The notes beneath the pieces were generated by a model. The model did not search any database, was not told where the DNA came from, and saw only the letters and a program-made list of their open reading frames with translations. This document shows, one piece after another, positions 21,387 to 30,114 of a DNA stretch of 33,971 nucleotides (its first letter is position 1; every line of letters starts with the position of its first letter). The DNA is from a virus: positions 1 to 33,971 of the IMG/VR virus record IMGVR_UViG_3300038825_000257; one strand, written 5' to 3'. Both the position numbers and the translations under genes were made by a program.

Positions 21387-22900
21387 TATAAACCACGCCC
21401 TCTTTCAAAATATACATCTGTTGCGTGCCATTTAATAGATTGTGCAGTTGTACTTGTTCTTATTCTTATTGCTGCATTCCAACCAATATCAGCAACACTT
21501 CTCCATACTTTTTGTGTTTGTACTGTACCACCCCATGTAGCTTCGTCCCATGTTGCTGTGTCCCATTCTGAACCTGTAGTAGTAGCAGAACTAGGAGTAT
21601 ATACACTTGTACCATCATTAAAATCTACGTCAAAACCAATACTAACTGGTAAATCAGCATTACTACCCATAACTGGTCTTATAGCTGTAAATCTTTTTGG
21701 CGAACCTCTGCCACCATAATATATAAATGCTGTTTTAGCATCTCCTTGTATTGCTGAATTATCATCACTATCGCCATCATCTGCTTTAAATACTTTAGTA
21801 TTTTCACCAAAATATAATTCTCCGTTTAATAATTCCCAACAATACGCATTTTGACCTGTAAATCTACCCCATGCACCTGTACTTACATTAACAACATATT
21901 GGTCAAAATCTCCTACTGTAGACGTAGGAACATTAAATAAACCATATTGTCCTTTAGGATATATAATAGCTTGCCAACCAAAAGTTCCTGAAAAACTATT
22001 TACTGATTGTAATATACTACCACTTATTTTATCAGATATAGCCTTAGCAGGTGAATTTTCTCCAGTTACTAATGTTTGCGATAAAGGCATAAAACCTTGC
22101 TCTGATATTAATACTAAATCTGAATTTACATTAATAAAACATCTTTTACCTATTGGTCTAGGTAATTTAAATGTACCAACTAAACTCCATTTTGTAGCAT
22201 CTGATGGGTCTGAACCAGAATATATTGCTGCTTCTCCATGATTAGTTATAAATACAATATAATCATCTGGACCACTACCGCCATCTCTTGTCCATTGTCC
22301 TATAGCTTGTATAAAACCACCCATGTTAAATATACTACCTAAATTAAAAGTAGATACAGTACCAGCTACATTATTTATTGGTAAATAGCCAAAACTTAAT
22401 GAATTATTAATACAGAAAAATAATCTTTCTTTAAATACTGTAACATTATTAATTGTAGAACCAGTAACGCCACTTAATGATGGTGTTGCCCACGTACTAC
22501 CATTGTAATGTCTAGGTGCATCTGCTCCATTTACTATAAATAAAAATCCACCACCAGATATTGTAAAATTAACATGTTGGAATTGCGAGTTGCTCAATGA
22601 TGTAACTACAGCACTACCTACAGAACCAGAACTTGTAACATCATAAATAGCTGAACCACTAGCTGCAAATAATTTATTTGTAGCACCAGAAGAATATGCC
22701 ATCAATGATTGTACTGTATTAGGTAGACCTGTTGCATGGCTTGTATAACCATTTCTTAATGATACATCTGTACTACCAGGAAAAAAATTATCTAAACGTA
22801 TTGCGTCAGACTGTTCCATCATATCAGGTGCATCTCTAGTGTTTAGACCACCAATAGGTGCTGGAACTGTTGTACTTTCTCCTGTTGGTTGAAATACCAT
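21386..22900 (-). CDS. Tail nozzle/hub protein (P22 gp10 or T7 gp12-like)
   Basis: A 504-residue, beta-rich protein. The N-terminus PAPIGGLNTRDAPDM, followed by IRLDNFFPGSTDVSLRNGY, is the typical opening of short-tail nozzle proteins. Repeated beta-propeller-like blades follow (KLFAASGSAIYDV, FLFIVNGADAPRHYNG, RLFFCINNSLSFGYL). It sits between the adaptor group and the internal proteins, as the nozzle gene does in podoviruses. It would form the distal part of the short tail through which DNA leaves. Confidence 0.75.
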   Translation of the reverse strand: MVFQPTGESTTVPAPIGGLNTRDAPDMMEQSDAIRLDNFFPGSTDVSLRNGYTSHATGLPNTVQSLMAYSSGATNKLFAASGSAIYDVTSSGSVGSAVVTSLSNSQFQHVNFTISGGGFLFIVNGADAPRHYNGSTWATPSLSGVTGSTINNVTVFKERLFFCINNSLSFGYLPINNVAGTVSTFNLGSIFNMGGFIQAIGQWTRDGGSGPDDYIVFITNHGEAAIYSGSDPSDATKWSLVGTFKLPRPIGKRCFINVNSDLVLISEQGFMPLSQTLVTGENSPAKAISDKISGSILQSVNSFSGTFGWQAIIYPKGQYGLFNVPTSTVGDFDQYVVNVSTGAWGRFTGQNAYCWELLNGELYFGENTKVFKADDGDSDDNSAIQGDAKTAFIYYGGRGSPKRFTAIRPVMGSNADLPVSIGFDVDFNDGTSVYTPSSATTTGSEWDTATWDEATWGGTVQTQKVWRSVADIGWNAAIRIRTSTTAQSIKWHATDVYFERGRGL

Positions 22901-23466
22901 TAATTATTTCCTACATATTGATTTAACATTTTCATTTCTTCTTCTTCTGACATTATATTTCCTGGTTCATAAAACATTCCTGAAAGAGCTCCAACACTTC
23001 CTGAACCATAACGTAAAACTTTACTTAAAACTGAAGGTATTAATTTTCTATCAAATTTAAATTCTTTTAATTCAGGCATATTTTCTATAGATTTACCACT
23101 ACTAATATTAGCTCTTATTCTTGGTTTTATTAATTTTTTATTAGCTTTGTAAGATAATTCTGCATTTTTTAAAGCATTTCCTGTTAAAGTTCCTTTTCTT
23201 TCCATTAAATTAGATTTTAATTGATCTCCAGATGCTTTTGCTAAATTTTTAACTTTAATTTCTTCTTTTATTAAATGATTATTAGGTTTATTTGCAAATT
23301 GTTGTGCATATTTTTTGTCAACAGTAAACCATCTACCAGTATCTTTATTTAGTTTATCTTTAGGTAAAAATTCAGGTTTAGGCTCTCCTCTATAGATATT
23401 AACTTTAGTATTATCTAACTTTACGTTTTTTAAAAACTCTGCAAGCATTTTTAATGTTTCGTCCAT
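22900..23466 (-). CDS. Candidate virion ADP-ribosyltransferase-like protein
   Basis: A 188-residue, strongly basic protein. The N-terminal part reads VNIYRGEPKPEF, then GRWFTVDKKYAQQFAN, then HLIKEEIKVKNLA. The order Arg (in YRG), an aromatic-Thr strand followed by a helix (WFTxDxxYAQQFA), and a later acidic strand resembles the R-[ST]-E layout of ART-fold toxins and polyvalent-protein ART domains. The C-terminal half is helical and Lys-rich. Located among tail-hub and head genes, it could be packaged and injected. The catalytic Glu is not certain, so it may be a non-enzymatic structural protein. Confidence 0.4.
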   Translation of the reverse strand: MDETLKMLAEFLKNVKLDNTKVNIYRGEPKPEFLPKDKLNKDTGRWFTVDKKYAQQFANKPNNHLIKEEIKVKNLAKASGDQLKSNLMERKGTLTGNALKNAELSYKANKKLIKPRIRANISSGKSIENMPELKEFKFDRKLIPSVLSKVLRYGSGSVGALSGMFYEPGNIMSEEEEMKMLNQYVGNN

Positions 23467-23910
23467 TTACCCTCTATTCCTTAATGCTTGTATTAACATT
23501 GCCATTTCTTCATCTTCAGTTTGATCGTTTAACATCATTCTTTGTCTACCATACATATTTGCTTCGCCACCTACCATACCTACTTCTTTATTTGGTACAG
23601 TATATGTAGGCATTGCCATTTGTGATGGTGTAGACATTGCATAATTAGATGGAACAAATGGTGTTTCTTCTACTTCTTGTCTAACTACTGGATTAGGAGG
23701 AGCTTTATTAGGATCGCCCATTGGGTCAACTTGTAAATTTTCTCCTATTTGTGCCATATTAGGCGCAGGAGCTTCTTGTAAAACTCTAGCCATTAAACTG
23801 CCTTCAGGGTCATATCTTTTATTTAATAAACTTTGAGCTATATCATTAAAACTACCTGATTCTGGTGTTGCTCCAAATAATTTATTTAATTGGTCATCTA
23901 TAAAAGCCAT
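23467..23910 (-). CDS. Pro/Met/Gln-rich structural protein of unknown function
   Basis: A 147-residue protein beginning AFIDDQLNKLFGATPESG, followed by a Pro/Asn/Met-rich, probably disordered middle (APAPNM, PMGDPNKAPPNPVV, MAMPTYTVPNK), and ending RMMLNDQTEDEEMAML. No Cys or membrane segment. It starts at a TAATG overlap with a tiny basic gene in the head-tail region. Probably virion-associated by location; no family recognised. Confidence 0.6.
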   Translation of the reverse strand: MAFIDDQLNKLFGATPESGSFNDIAQSLLNKRYDPEGSLMARVLQEAPAPNMAQIGENLQVDPMGDPNKAPPNPVVRQEVEETPFVPSNYAMSTPSQMAMPTYTVPNKEVGMVGGEANMYGRQRMMLNDQTEDEEMAMLIQALRNRG

Positions 23911-24047
23911 TATTTTTTACCTTTATTTGTTTTACCATAACCTGAAGCATAGATTGCACGCCCTTGTGCAGTAGCTTTAGATTTGGTTTTATACGTTTTA
24001 CCTTTATTACCAAATTTATATCCGCCTTTTGTTTTTTTAACTGGCAT
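23910..24047 (-). CDS. Tiny Lys/Gly-rich basic protein (45 aa)
   Basis: A 45-codon frame exactly filling the space between the adaptor gene and the next structural gene, with a TAATG junction at each end. The product is MPVKKTKGGYKFGNKGKTYK followed by SKATAQGRAIYASGYGKTN. The AxxQxRAIYASGY motif recurs in short phage proteins from the structural operon. It is highly basic and may bind DNA or a capsid protein. Function unknown. Confidence 0.65.
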   Translation of the reverse strand: MPVKKTKGGYKFGNKGKTYKTKSKATAQGRAIYASGYGKTNKGKK

Positions 24048-24754
24048 TATAAAGTAAAGTTCCCTTCTGGTTCATTTACTGGTAAAAATAATCTAGTATT
24101 ACCAGACATTCTTAATATCGGTTTAGCACCATCTTTAGCTTGTTTTTCAAATACTTTTAACGTATATTCTTGTAATTGATTTTCATAAGGCAACCCTTTT
24201 TGTTTTAAAAATCTCCATATAACACCTAATGTTATTATATCTTCATCTAATACTGTAGTATTACTATCGGCTGCAAATTTTTCTGCATTTGCTACACCAT
24301 TACCTGTAGTATCTACCCACCATTTAGAAATATACTCAAAATAAATAGAATCATTTACTGTAGGTACTGGATTCATTAATAAATACCCACCTCTTATTCT
24401 AAAATAGTTAGTTACGCCACTTTGTACTGATGCTTTTAATCTTTGCCATTCTGTATTGTTTAATGGTCCATAAAACTTTCTATCTGTAGTTCTATTCCAC
24501 ATAGTATTATTACTAAATCTTTCAAAATCACTAGCAATAGAAGCCATAGTTCCTTGACTTTCATTAGCTATTGCAGAATGTGCTTCTTCTTTAATTAATA
24601 CTTCCCAATCATATCCAGAAACTAAATTTCTTCCTTCTCGATTGGCTGCTGCCAATAATTGTATAACTGTTGTATCTGTTGAACCAATTACAGCATTTGG
24701 AGATGGAACTCCAATTTCATTTGCTGCATCTTGGCATATTGTTAATAATGTCAT
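24047..24754 (-). CDS. Head-to-tail adaptor protein
   Basis: A 235-residue protein starting LTICQDAANEIGVPSP, with AANREGRNLVSGYDWEVL, then RLKASVQSGVTNYFRIRGGY and NPVPTVNDSIYFEYISKWWV. The order (short helical N-terminus, then 'ADWEVL-like' strand, then YFRIRGG.. and IYFEYISKWW) is that of podovirus adaptor/tail tubular A or P22 gp4-type gateway proteins. It overlaps the preceding gene (ATGA) and lies between decoration and nozzle genes. It should dock under the portal and carry the short tail. Confidence 0.72.
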   Translation of the reverse strand: MTLLTICQDAANEIGVPSPNAVIGSTDTTVIQLLAAANREGRNLVSGYDWEVLIKEEAHSAIANESQGTMASIASDFERFSNNTMWNRTTDRKFYGPLNNTEWQRLKASVQSGVTNYFRIRGGYLLMNPVPTVNDSIYFEYISKWWVDTTGNGVANAEKFAADSNTTVLDEDIITLGVIWRFLKQKGLPYENQLQEYTLKVFEKQAKDGAKPILRMSGNTRLFLPVNEPEGNFTL

Positions 24755-25143
24755 GAGCCAACTACCTGTAATGGTTTAATATCATGTTTATCCATAAGAA
24801 ATTCTTTAGCTTCTTTTCTATAATCTATAGTGCCTTTGCCTAAACCATGACAAGCACCATCAGATAATGCTGCTAATTGTTCTACTGATGTAATTCCTTC
24901 TAATTTTAAAACGTCTATTTTCTTTTTATTCATACATTCTAAAACATCTAAATTTGTTTCTTTTTTAACTTTTATTCTTTTATCTTTATAAAATTCTGAC
25001 CATTCTCTTGGAAAATTTTTTTCAAATTCTTCTGCTCTTGATTCTACTTTGTGTATTACAGAATTAGGATCACCTATAATTGATAATTCAACCATATCTA
25101 TACCATCTTCTGATTTAAAAAAATTAGCTCTTAAATTTGACAT
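24751..25143 (-). CDS. Conserved head-region protein with helix-hairpin-helix-like end
   Basis: A 130-residue protein. The N-terminus (ANFFKSEDGIDMVELSIIGD) and middle (FPREWSEFYKD) are followed by LEGITSVEQLAALSDGACHG and GLGKGTIDYRKEAKEFL, which resembles a helix-hairpin-helix or SAM-like fold. Such proteins occur next to the adaptor gene in marine podoviruses, with unknown role. It follows a strong GC hairpin, which may set its level below the capsid genes. It overlaps the adaptor gene by 4 bases. Confidence 0.6.
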   Translation of the reverse strand: MSNLRANFFKSEDGIDMVELSIIGDPNSVIHKVESRAEEFEKNFPREWSEFYKDKRIKVKKETNLDVLECMNKKKIDVLKLEGITSVEQLAALSDGACHGLGKGTIDYRKEAKEFLMDKHDIKPLQVVGS

Positions 25144-25161
25144 CTTATTCTCCTTTTTAAT

Positions 25162-25187
25162 GGTAGGGGGAATTTAATCCCCCCACC
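25162..25187 (-). terminator. Strong GC-rich hairpin after the capsid/decoration genes
   Basis: The leftward transcript can form a stem of GGT(G)GGGGGA with TCCCCC(T)ACC around a 6-base ATTAAAT-type loop: nine base pairs and one mismatch, unusually GC-rich here. No U-run follows, so it may act as a partial terminator, an RNase-processing point or an mRNA 3' stabiliser for the highly expressed capsid genes. Strand is given for the leftward transcript. Confidence 0.5.
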
Positions 25188-25195
25188 TTAGTTAA

Positions 25196-25660
25196 TTACC
25201 CAGGAAAGGCACAAGCTATAATTTTAGCTGATGCGTCTATTGCAAAGGCACAGACAGGAGAAGTTGCTGCTGCTGTTACATCTAATGTACCATCAGTAGC
25301 ACCTGTTGCTGTTAGTGGATCACCATCAGCACCTGCTGTTAAAGCAATAGATAGGGTTGTTGTTCCACCTATCTGAATCCAACAATATTGTCCGTCTGTT
25401 GGAGCAGATTGTAAAACACCAGCACCTACCTCATTTGAGTCAGATAAATCACTAGTGCAAACATTTACTGCACCAGCAGAAGCACCAGATGGTGCATAAT
25501 AATAAGCTACTTGTCCACTTACTGCTGCAACACTTCCTGCACCAGTATCATATTGAACATATTTGTAAGTATTACCATCATCATTCATACCTTTTTGACC
25601 AAGATTGAATGTTGGAGTATCACTTACTTCGCTTAAGTCCATTCCTATAATGTAAGACAT
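25196..25660 (-). CDS. Head decoration-like protein
   Basis: A 154-residue protein rich in Ala, Gly, Ser, Thr and Asp with beta-type text: SDTPTFNLGQKGMNDDG, YKYVQYDTGAGSVAAVSG, GQYCWIQIGGTTTL and a closing AKIIACAFPG. Size and position directly after the major capsid gene match capsid decoration or stabilising proteins (the 'YVQ' and 'W-QxxG' signatures are familiar from marine phages). It probably trimerises on the capsid surface. A GC hairpin follows the gene. Confidence 0.65.
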   Translation of the reverse strand: MSYIIGMDLSEVSDTPTFNLGQKGMNDDGNTYKYVQYDTGAGSVAAVSGQVAYYYAPSGASAGAVNVCTSDLSDSNEVGAGVLQSAPTDGQYCWIQIGGTTTLSIALTAGADGDPLTATGATDGTLDVTAAATSPVCAFAIDASAKIIACAFPG

Positions 25661-25678
25661 AATAGTATTCCCTTCTAA

Positions 25679-26635
25679 TTAGTTTTTAAGAACACATTGT
25701 CTTGCACGATTTGAAACAGTCATGTTACCTGCCCAAACTACTGGCAATACCATTGCGTCTTGGTTTACAGAAGCCTTCTCACCTAAAGGAGTAAATTCTC
25801 TGCCTTTAGCTGGACGAAGGAATAAATAGTCCGTATTCAACATATACATATGTGCGGAAGGACATTGATCGTCATAATAAACAGGTGCGTTCATAAACAT
25901 TAAGTTCATAAAACCAGCACTTGCACTATCATCACTTGTAAACCTTTGATTAGTTTGTAGTGATGCCCAATAGAATTGGAAATAAGTGCTATCTGCAACT
26001 ATGCAGTCAGGTTTGTCTGCTCCTCTGATTGTTGATAACCATGCAGTATTCATACCTGATTGTATATTAGTTGCTGATGCGTTTCCACCTGCTGAAGTTG
26101 AAAAATCATACACTTGATTTTGCCAGAAAGAATATGTACTAGCATTAATACCACCAACAGTATTAGTAGGAGTATCTGCAACTGTAAGTTGTAGACCACC
26201 TAAGTCTTTACCATTAGTTCCTGTTCCGTCTGCATACAATGAAGTTGCCATTGTATTTTTAAGTGTTTTTTCAAGATTTTTCACTCTTGATTTAAGTAGG
26301 TTAAATACTTGTTCTTTACCAGAGTTTTCTACTTGCTCTAGTCCAGAAATTACAACATTACCAGCTAATTGTTTATAATTAAACTCGGCTGCTGTAAAAA
26401 CACTACTTGTTGAAGTATCTAATACTTCATAGCCACTATACCATTTTGCAGTACTATTTGTTGCATATTCTAATTCTTGCACAATAGTTCTACCACCTGA
26501 TACAATTTTGTTGCCTTTTTCACTTATTGATTTAAGCAACGCATTATTGTTTGTGATATTGTCTGCCATTGTCCTGCTGTAATTAGCAAGAGTAGTGGTA
26601 ACAATATCTGTAAATGTACTATTTGGAGATGCCAT
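25679..26635 (-). CDS. Major capsid protein (HK97 fold)
   Basis: A 318-residue protein with SPNSTFTDIVTTTLANYS, MADNITNNNALLKSI, KIVSGGRTIVQELEYATN, KYS-GYEVLDTSTSSVF and a C-terminal FTPLGEKASV, then VLPVVWAGNMTVSNRARQ. These match tailed-phage capsid proteins of the HK97-fold type, with an N-arm, the TIVQELEY strand and a P-domain-like SGLEQVENSG. Position after the scaffold gene is standard. No delta domain or protease gene is seen, which is in line with a separate scaffold protein as in podoviruses. Confidence 0.82.
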   Translation of the reverse strand: MASPNSTFTDIVTTTLANYSRTMADNITNNNALLKSISEKGNKIVSGGRTIVQELEYATNSTAKWYSGYEVLDTSTSSVFTAAEFNYKQLAGNVVISGLEQVENSGKEQVFNLLKSRVKNLEKTLKNTMATSLYADGTGTNGKDLGGLQLTVADTPTNTVGGINASTYSFWQNQVYDFSTSAGGNASATNIQSGMNTAWLSTIRGADKPDCIVADSTYFQFYWASLQTNQRFTSDDSASAGFMNLMFMNAPVYYDDQCPSAHMYMLNTDYLFLRPAKGREFTPLGEKASVNQDAMVLPVVWAGNMTVSNRARQCVLKN

Positions 26636-26670
26636 TATCTGCTCCCTATTTAAAAGTTAAAACCCTACAA

Positions 26671-27801
26671 CTAAGCACCAAATCCAGCTCCTTCAATATT
26701 TGTCATAAGCAAACTATCCAAATCAGATGCTTTTACAGAACCTTTAGGAGGATTAGCAGAAGCAGAAGGTTTTACTTTTCTAGCTTTTTCAACTGCTTTT
26801 TTTCTTTTAGAATCCTCTTGTTTTTTTATTGATAGTTGAGATGCTTTAAGTGCTTCTGCATATAAATCATCATCAAGTCTAACAGCTTTAGCATAAGCAT
26901 CATCTAATCCTTTTGCTTCTCCAGCATCTATTAAATTACCCATTTTAACTCTTACTTTGTCAAAATGTGGGTGTAATAAATTACCATTAGCATCAGTTTT
27001 AGTTGAAAATTGCTCTACTGTTTGTTCTGTTTGTGCAACTGTTGATTGCATATTTTGTTGTTTAAATTGATTGAGTTCTGCCATAATTTGCTGATTTTGT
27101 TGCAATAATTGGGCGTATTGTGGGTCTGGATCATTCCAAGACTCACTCTCATCTTCTAAGGACGACAGATTTATTCCGTAACCTTGTGCAAGTTGTCGAA
27201 GTGCCATTTTTGGATTTGTTCTCAGGGCTTGGTCTGCATTAAGTAACCGAGATATATATTCTGCTTCACCTATCCCAGTTGCTTGAATATTTTGTCTAGC
27301 TGGCTGTAAAACTTTATCTAATGCTTCAATGTTTTTGCGTTGTTCCGCTAAATCTTGTGTCTTTTTAGTGTAATCAGATGTCATTTCTTTATCACGTTTT
27401 ATCATAAATTCTTGTGATTCACGAGGTAAAGTGTCAAACACCTTTTTTACATCATCTGACCAATTTTTAGGAGCTTCTAATTTGGATTCCGTAGAATTTT
27501 TAGATGCTTCTACATTGTCAGGGTTTTCTTCTGAATCTTCCGAATCTGATTGGTCATCTTCTTGTTCAGTAGCTAATTGATCCAAGTTGTCAGAGTCATC
27601 TTCGTCATTTTCAGGAGAAGTTTCTTGTTGTTCTGGTACTGTAATATCTTCAATAGTATCTTGTTGCGTTTCTTCAACAGGATTATCTTCTGATACTTCA
27701 GGTTCTTTTAGAGCTTCACCGATTGAACTTTCCAATACAGCATCTAAGCTCATTGGCTCATTTGCTGATTCCTGTATTTCAGGAGTGCTTTCTTCTGCCA
27801 T
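26671..27801 (-). CDS. Capsid scaffolding protein
   Basis: A 376-residue, very acidic protein: the first 120 residues are mostly Glu, Asp, Ser, Thr and Gln (EEDDQSDSEDSEENPDNV). The next part is helical and charged (KNWSDDVKKVFDTLPRESQE, KTQDLAEQRKNIEAL, LLQQNQQIMAELNQFKQQN). It ends with a basic segment (QEDSKRKKAVEKARKVKPS), the usual capsid-binding tail of scaffolds. It lies between portal-side genes and the capsid gene, as scaffold genes do. It would be expelled on head maturation. Confidence 0.78.
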   Translation of the reverse strand: MAEESTPEIQESANEPMSLDAVLESSIGEALKEPEVSEDNPVEETQQDTIEDITVPEQQETSPENDEDDSDNLDQLATEQEDDQSDSEDSEENPDNVEASKNSTESKLEAPKNWSDDVKKVFDTLPRESQEFMIKRDKEMTSDYTKKTQDLAEQRKNIEALDKVLQPARQNIQATGIGEAEYISRLLNADQALRTNPKMALRQLAQGYGINLSSLEDESESWNDPDPQYAQLLQQNQQIMAELNQFKQQNMQSTVAQTEQTVEQFSTKTDANGNLLHPHFDKVRVKMGNLIDAGEAKGLDDAYAKAVRLDDDLYAEALKASQLSIKKQEDSKRKKAVEKARKVKPSASANPPKGSVKASDLDSLLMTNIEGAGFGA

Positions 27802-27813
27802 GTTATACCTTTC

Positions 27814-28074
27814 TTATTGTTGCCAATTATCAGGTTTTGCACTACCTGTGCGTTCACAACCTGACCAATCGTTACCAATTTGGCGAATACCATGTCGCCT
27901 TTCATGATTTCTTAGTGCTGAACGACTACCTATTACAGATTTATCGACAGGACTAACAAATTCTTCTATATCAGACATTACTTGTAAAGATTTACCACGT
28001 CTACGTTTATTTTTATTTTGGTATTCTTTACCACCTGACCAATTTATATTGTCATAATTTTTTAAATAACTCAT
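27814..28074 (-). CDS. Small conserved protein after the portal (86 aa)
   Basis: An 86-residue protein overlapping the portal stop by 4 bases. The N-terminal half is basic (KEYQNKNKRRRGKSLQVM), followed by SDIEEFVSPVDKSVI, then SRSALRNHERRHGIRQIGND. The segment SPVDxxVIxSRSxLRxHERRHGxRQxGND is shared by many marine-phage proteins placed beside the portal. Its His/Arg-rich end may bind nucleic acid; no zinc-binding Cys pairs are present. Function unknown. Confidence 0.65.
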   Translation of the reverse strand: MSYLKNYDNINWSGGKEYQNKNKRRRGKSLQVMSDIEEFVSPVDKSVIGSRSALRNHERRHGIRQIGNDWSGCERTGSAKPDNWQQ

Positions 28075-30008
28075 TCCATAGCCTTTTCTGCTAATTTAAC
28101 GTCTGTATTTAATAATGCTAAATCTTCTTTTAATGCGTTTCTTTCTCTTGAAAGTTCTGCTTCAGACTGTATTTTAGTCATTTCTGCACCAGATTTTGCT
28201 TGAATATCAGCTAATTTACCTTCTTGTTTCATTTTTTCACGCATTAACTCACCTTGTATTCTAGCTTGTGCTATTTTTTCTGCTTCACTAGGTTGTGGTG
28301 GTGCTTGCATTGCTTGTTGCATTTGTTGCATTATTTGTTGTTCAGTTTGATCTATAATTTCTTCAAATTCTCTGCCAACTTTCCATGCCCCTACTAAAAA
28401 TCTTAATGATTGAAAAGCTATAGGTGTTAACATAGGATTAGCATTTGATATAGCTATTGCTTTTTCTAAATAACCGCCCATAGCTTGTAAAAACTCTATT
28501 CTAGTTTGTTTTTCTGCATTTTCATCAGCAAATACAGTAGAATCTGTTTCTACATCAATATTATATTCTCTTAACTTGTCATCACGCATAATTTGTATCA
28601 TTTCAGGTGTTACCTGTATATTTGTAATTGCCTGTAATATTTCTGGTTCGTAATGTTCTGCTACTATTTCAGCTTTTATTCTAAATAAATCTCTAATATA
28701 GCGTTCTATTTCTTCTTGTCTTTTACGCATACGCATACTACCAAATTGTGCTTTTAATTGTTGTGCAGTAGCTGTTTCACTAGCTTTTGTATTACCTCTT
28801 AATAAATCTGATATACCAGTAACCTCGTATATTATTTCTAATATTTGTGTTCTTTGTTGGTACAATCCTTGTAATACTATACCTATTGGAGATATATCCT
28901 CTTGTTGAAACACTCCTGCTAATCCGCCTTTTTGTGCTAATAAACTAAAGTTTTCTGATGGTATAAAATCATTATCTCCTGCGTTAGCTAAGTGTGATAA
29001 TTCAGGCACACTTGCGTCATATACGCCACGCCTTTTTAATCCTTCAATAAGATTTGATATTCTAGTTGTAACTCTGTCTAGTTCTTCTGCTTGGTCTTGA
29101 TACAATGTAAACTCTGGAATTGGAACACTAGTATCATTAGTTCTGACAGCTATCATAGGTGTAGGAGTAGGAAAGAAATCTTGTAATTCATAAGGGTCAT
29201 CATCTACTCTTAAAATTTTATCGTAATTTCTAGCTACATAATATCTTTTGTATTTTACTCTGTCCCATATTTCCCAGACTTCTGCTCTTTTAAATACTTC
29301 TTCTGCTTCATAATTTTCTTCGTCAGAATCAGGCGACCAATCTAATGGTATATCTTCTACATTAGAAAAACCTTTATCTTTTAATTCATCTCTTGTCCAT
29401 AAATGCCTTCTGGCTTTCCAACTTACATCTTCTGGTCTTTTTGCTGGATTTTCTCTGTAATCTTCCCAATGAACATAATCAAAATAACAGCGTTGTTCTG
29501 CTACTCTTTCTTCTTCAACTTCAATGATAACTCTTTCGCCCATTTCGTTGATTTGTTCCATTTGTACCATTTCTTTTACAAATACTGGGTCATACACTAC
29601 CCATACAACACCACGTCCCGGCAATAAATAATCTTCTAATGCTGATTCTATAGGTTTATTAGCATTATATACATCATTAGCATAAGCTAATGTTCTTTCT
29701 AAAACTCTAGCAATATTTTTAGTTACTGGATTATTGTCTGGAAACCTTCTTCTTACATCAGGTTTTGCCATTTTAGCAAATAATGCACCTTTTAAAGTTT
29801 CTGTATTTGCCCATAAAATATTAAATTTTTTTTCAGAACCCATACCATAAGTATCTACATTACGTTCATCTCTGTAGCGTTCTATTACTTTTCTACCTCT
29901 CCTACGCCAATCTTCTTCTGTTTTATCAGCATTGTTTAATTCTATATGCCAATATTGAGCAGTACCTTGTTCTAATTCTAATTTAGACCTTGTTTCTTCG
30001 CTTGCCAT
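28071..30008 (-). CDS. Portal protein
   Basis: A 645-residue protein. The N-terminus (ELNNADKTEEDWRRRGRKVI, then RYRDERN) and the middle (MIAVRTNDTSVPIPEFTLYQD, then ELDRVTTRISNLIEGLKRRG, then GISDLLRGNTKASETATAQQ) follow the podovirus portal order, with a clear wing/stem/crown. The last 100 residues are Gln/Met-rich and coiled-coil (IMQQMQQAMQAPPQPSEA, then KMKQEGKLADIQAKS), matching a portal barrel. It follows the large terminase, with a 43-codon gene between them. Confidence 0.85.
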   Translation of the reverse strand: MASEETRSKLELEQGTAQYWHIELNNADKTEEDWRRRGRKVIERYRDERNVDTYGMGSEKKFNILWANTETLKGALFAKMAKPDVRRRFPDNNPVTKNIARVLERTLAYANDVYNANKPIESALEDYLLPGRGVVWVVYDPVFVKEMVQMEQINEMGERVIIEVEEERVAEQRCYFDYVHWEDYRENPAKRPEDVSWKARRHLWTRDELKDKGFSNVEDIPLDWSPDSDEENYEAEEVFKRAEVWEIWDRVKYKRYYVARNYDKILRVDDDPYELQDFFPTPTPMIAVRTNDTSVPIPEFTLYQDQAEELDRVTTRISNLIEGLKRRGVYDASVPELSHLANAGDNDFIPSENFSLLAQKGGLAGVFQQEDISPIGIVLQGLYQQRTQILEIIYEVTGISDLLRGNTKASETATAQQLKAQFGSMRMRKRQEEIERYIRDLFRIKAEIVAEHYEPEILQAITNIQVTPEMIQIMRDDKLREYNIDVETDSTVFADENAEKQTRIEFLQAMGGYLEKAIAISNANPMLTPIAFQSLRFLVGAWKVGREFEEIIDQTEQQIMQQMQQAMQAPPQPSEAEKIAQARIQGELMREKMKQEGKLADIQAKSGAEMTKIQSEAELSRERNALKEDLALLNTDVKLAEKAME

Positions 30009-30114
30009 TAGCTTTTTTCCTAATTACTTTTATTTTATCTTTTTTATTTGACATTTGATAAAAAGTATAATCCATTTTTTTATAATTACCATCATATTTT
30101 TCATATTTTGTCAT
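29983..30114 (-). CDS. Small basic protein between terminase and portal (43 aa)
   Basis: A 43-codon frame that starts on the last base of the terminase stop (TAATG) and overlaps the portal gene by 26 bases. The product is TKYEKYDGNYKKMDYTFYQM then KKDKIKVIRKKANGKRRNKV: Lys/Tyr-rich and basic, no Cys, no membrane segment. It fits the set of tiny basic genes in this operon. The overlap with both neighbours supports translation. Function unknown. Confidence 0.55.
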   Translation of the reverse strand: MTKYEKYDGNYKKMDYTFYQMSNKKDKIKVIRKKANGKRRNKV

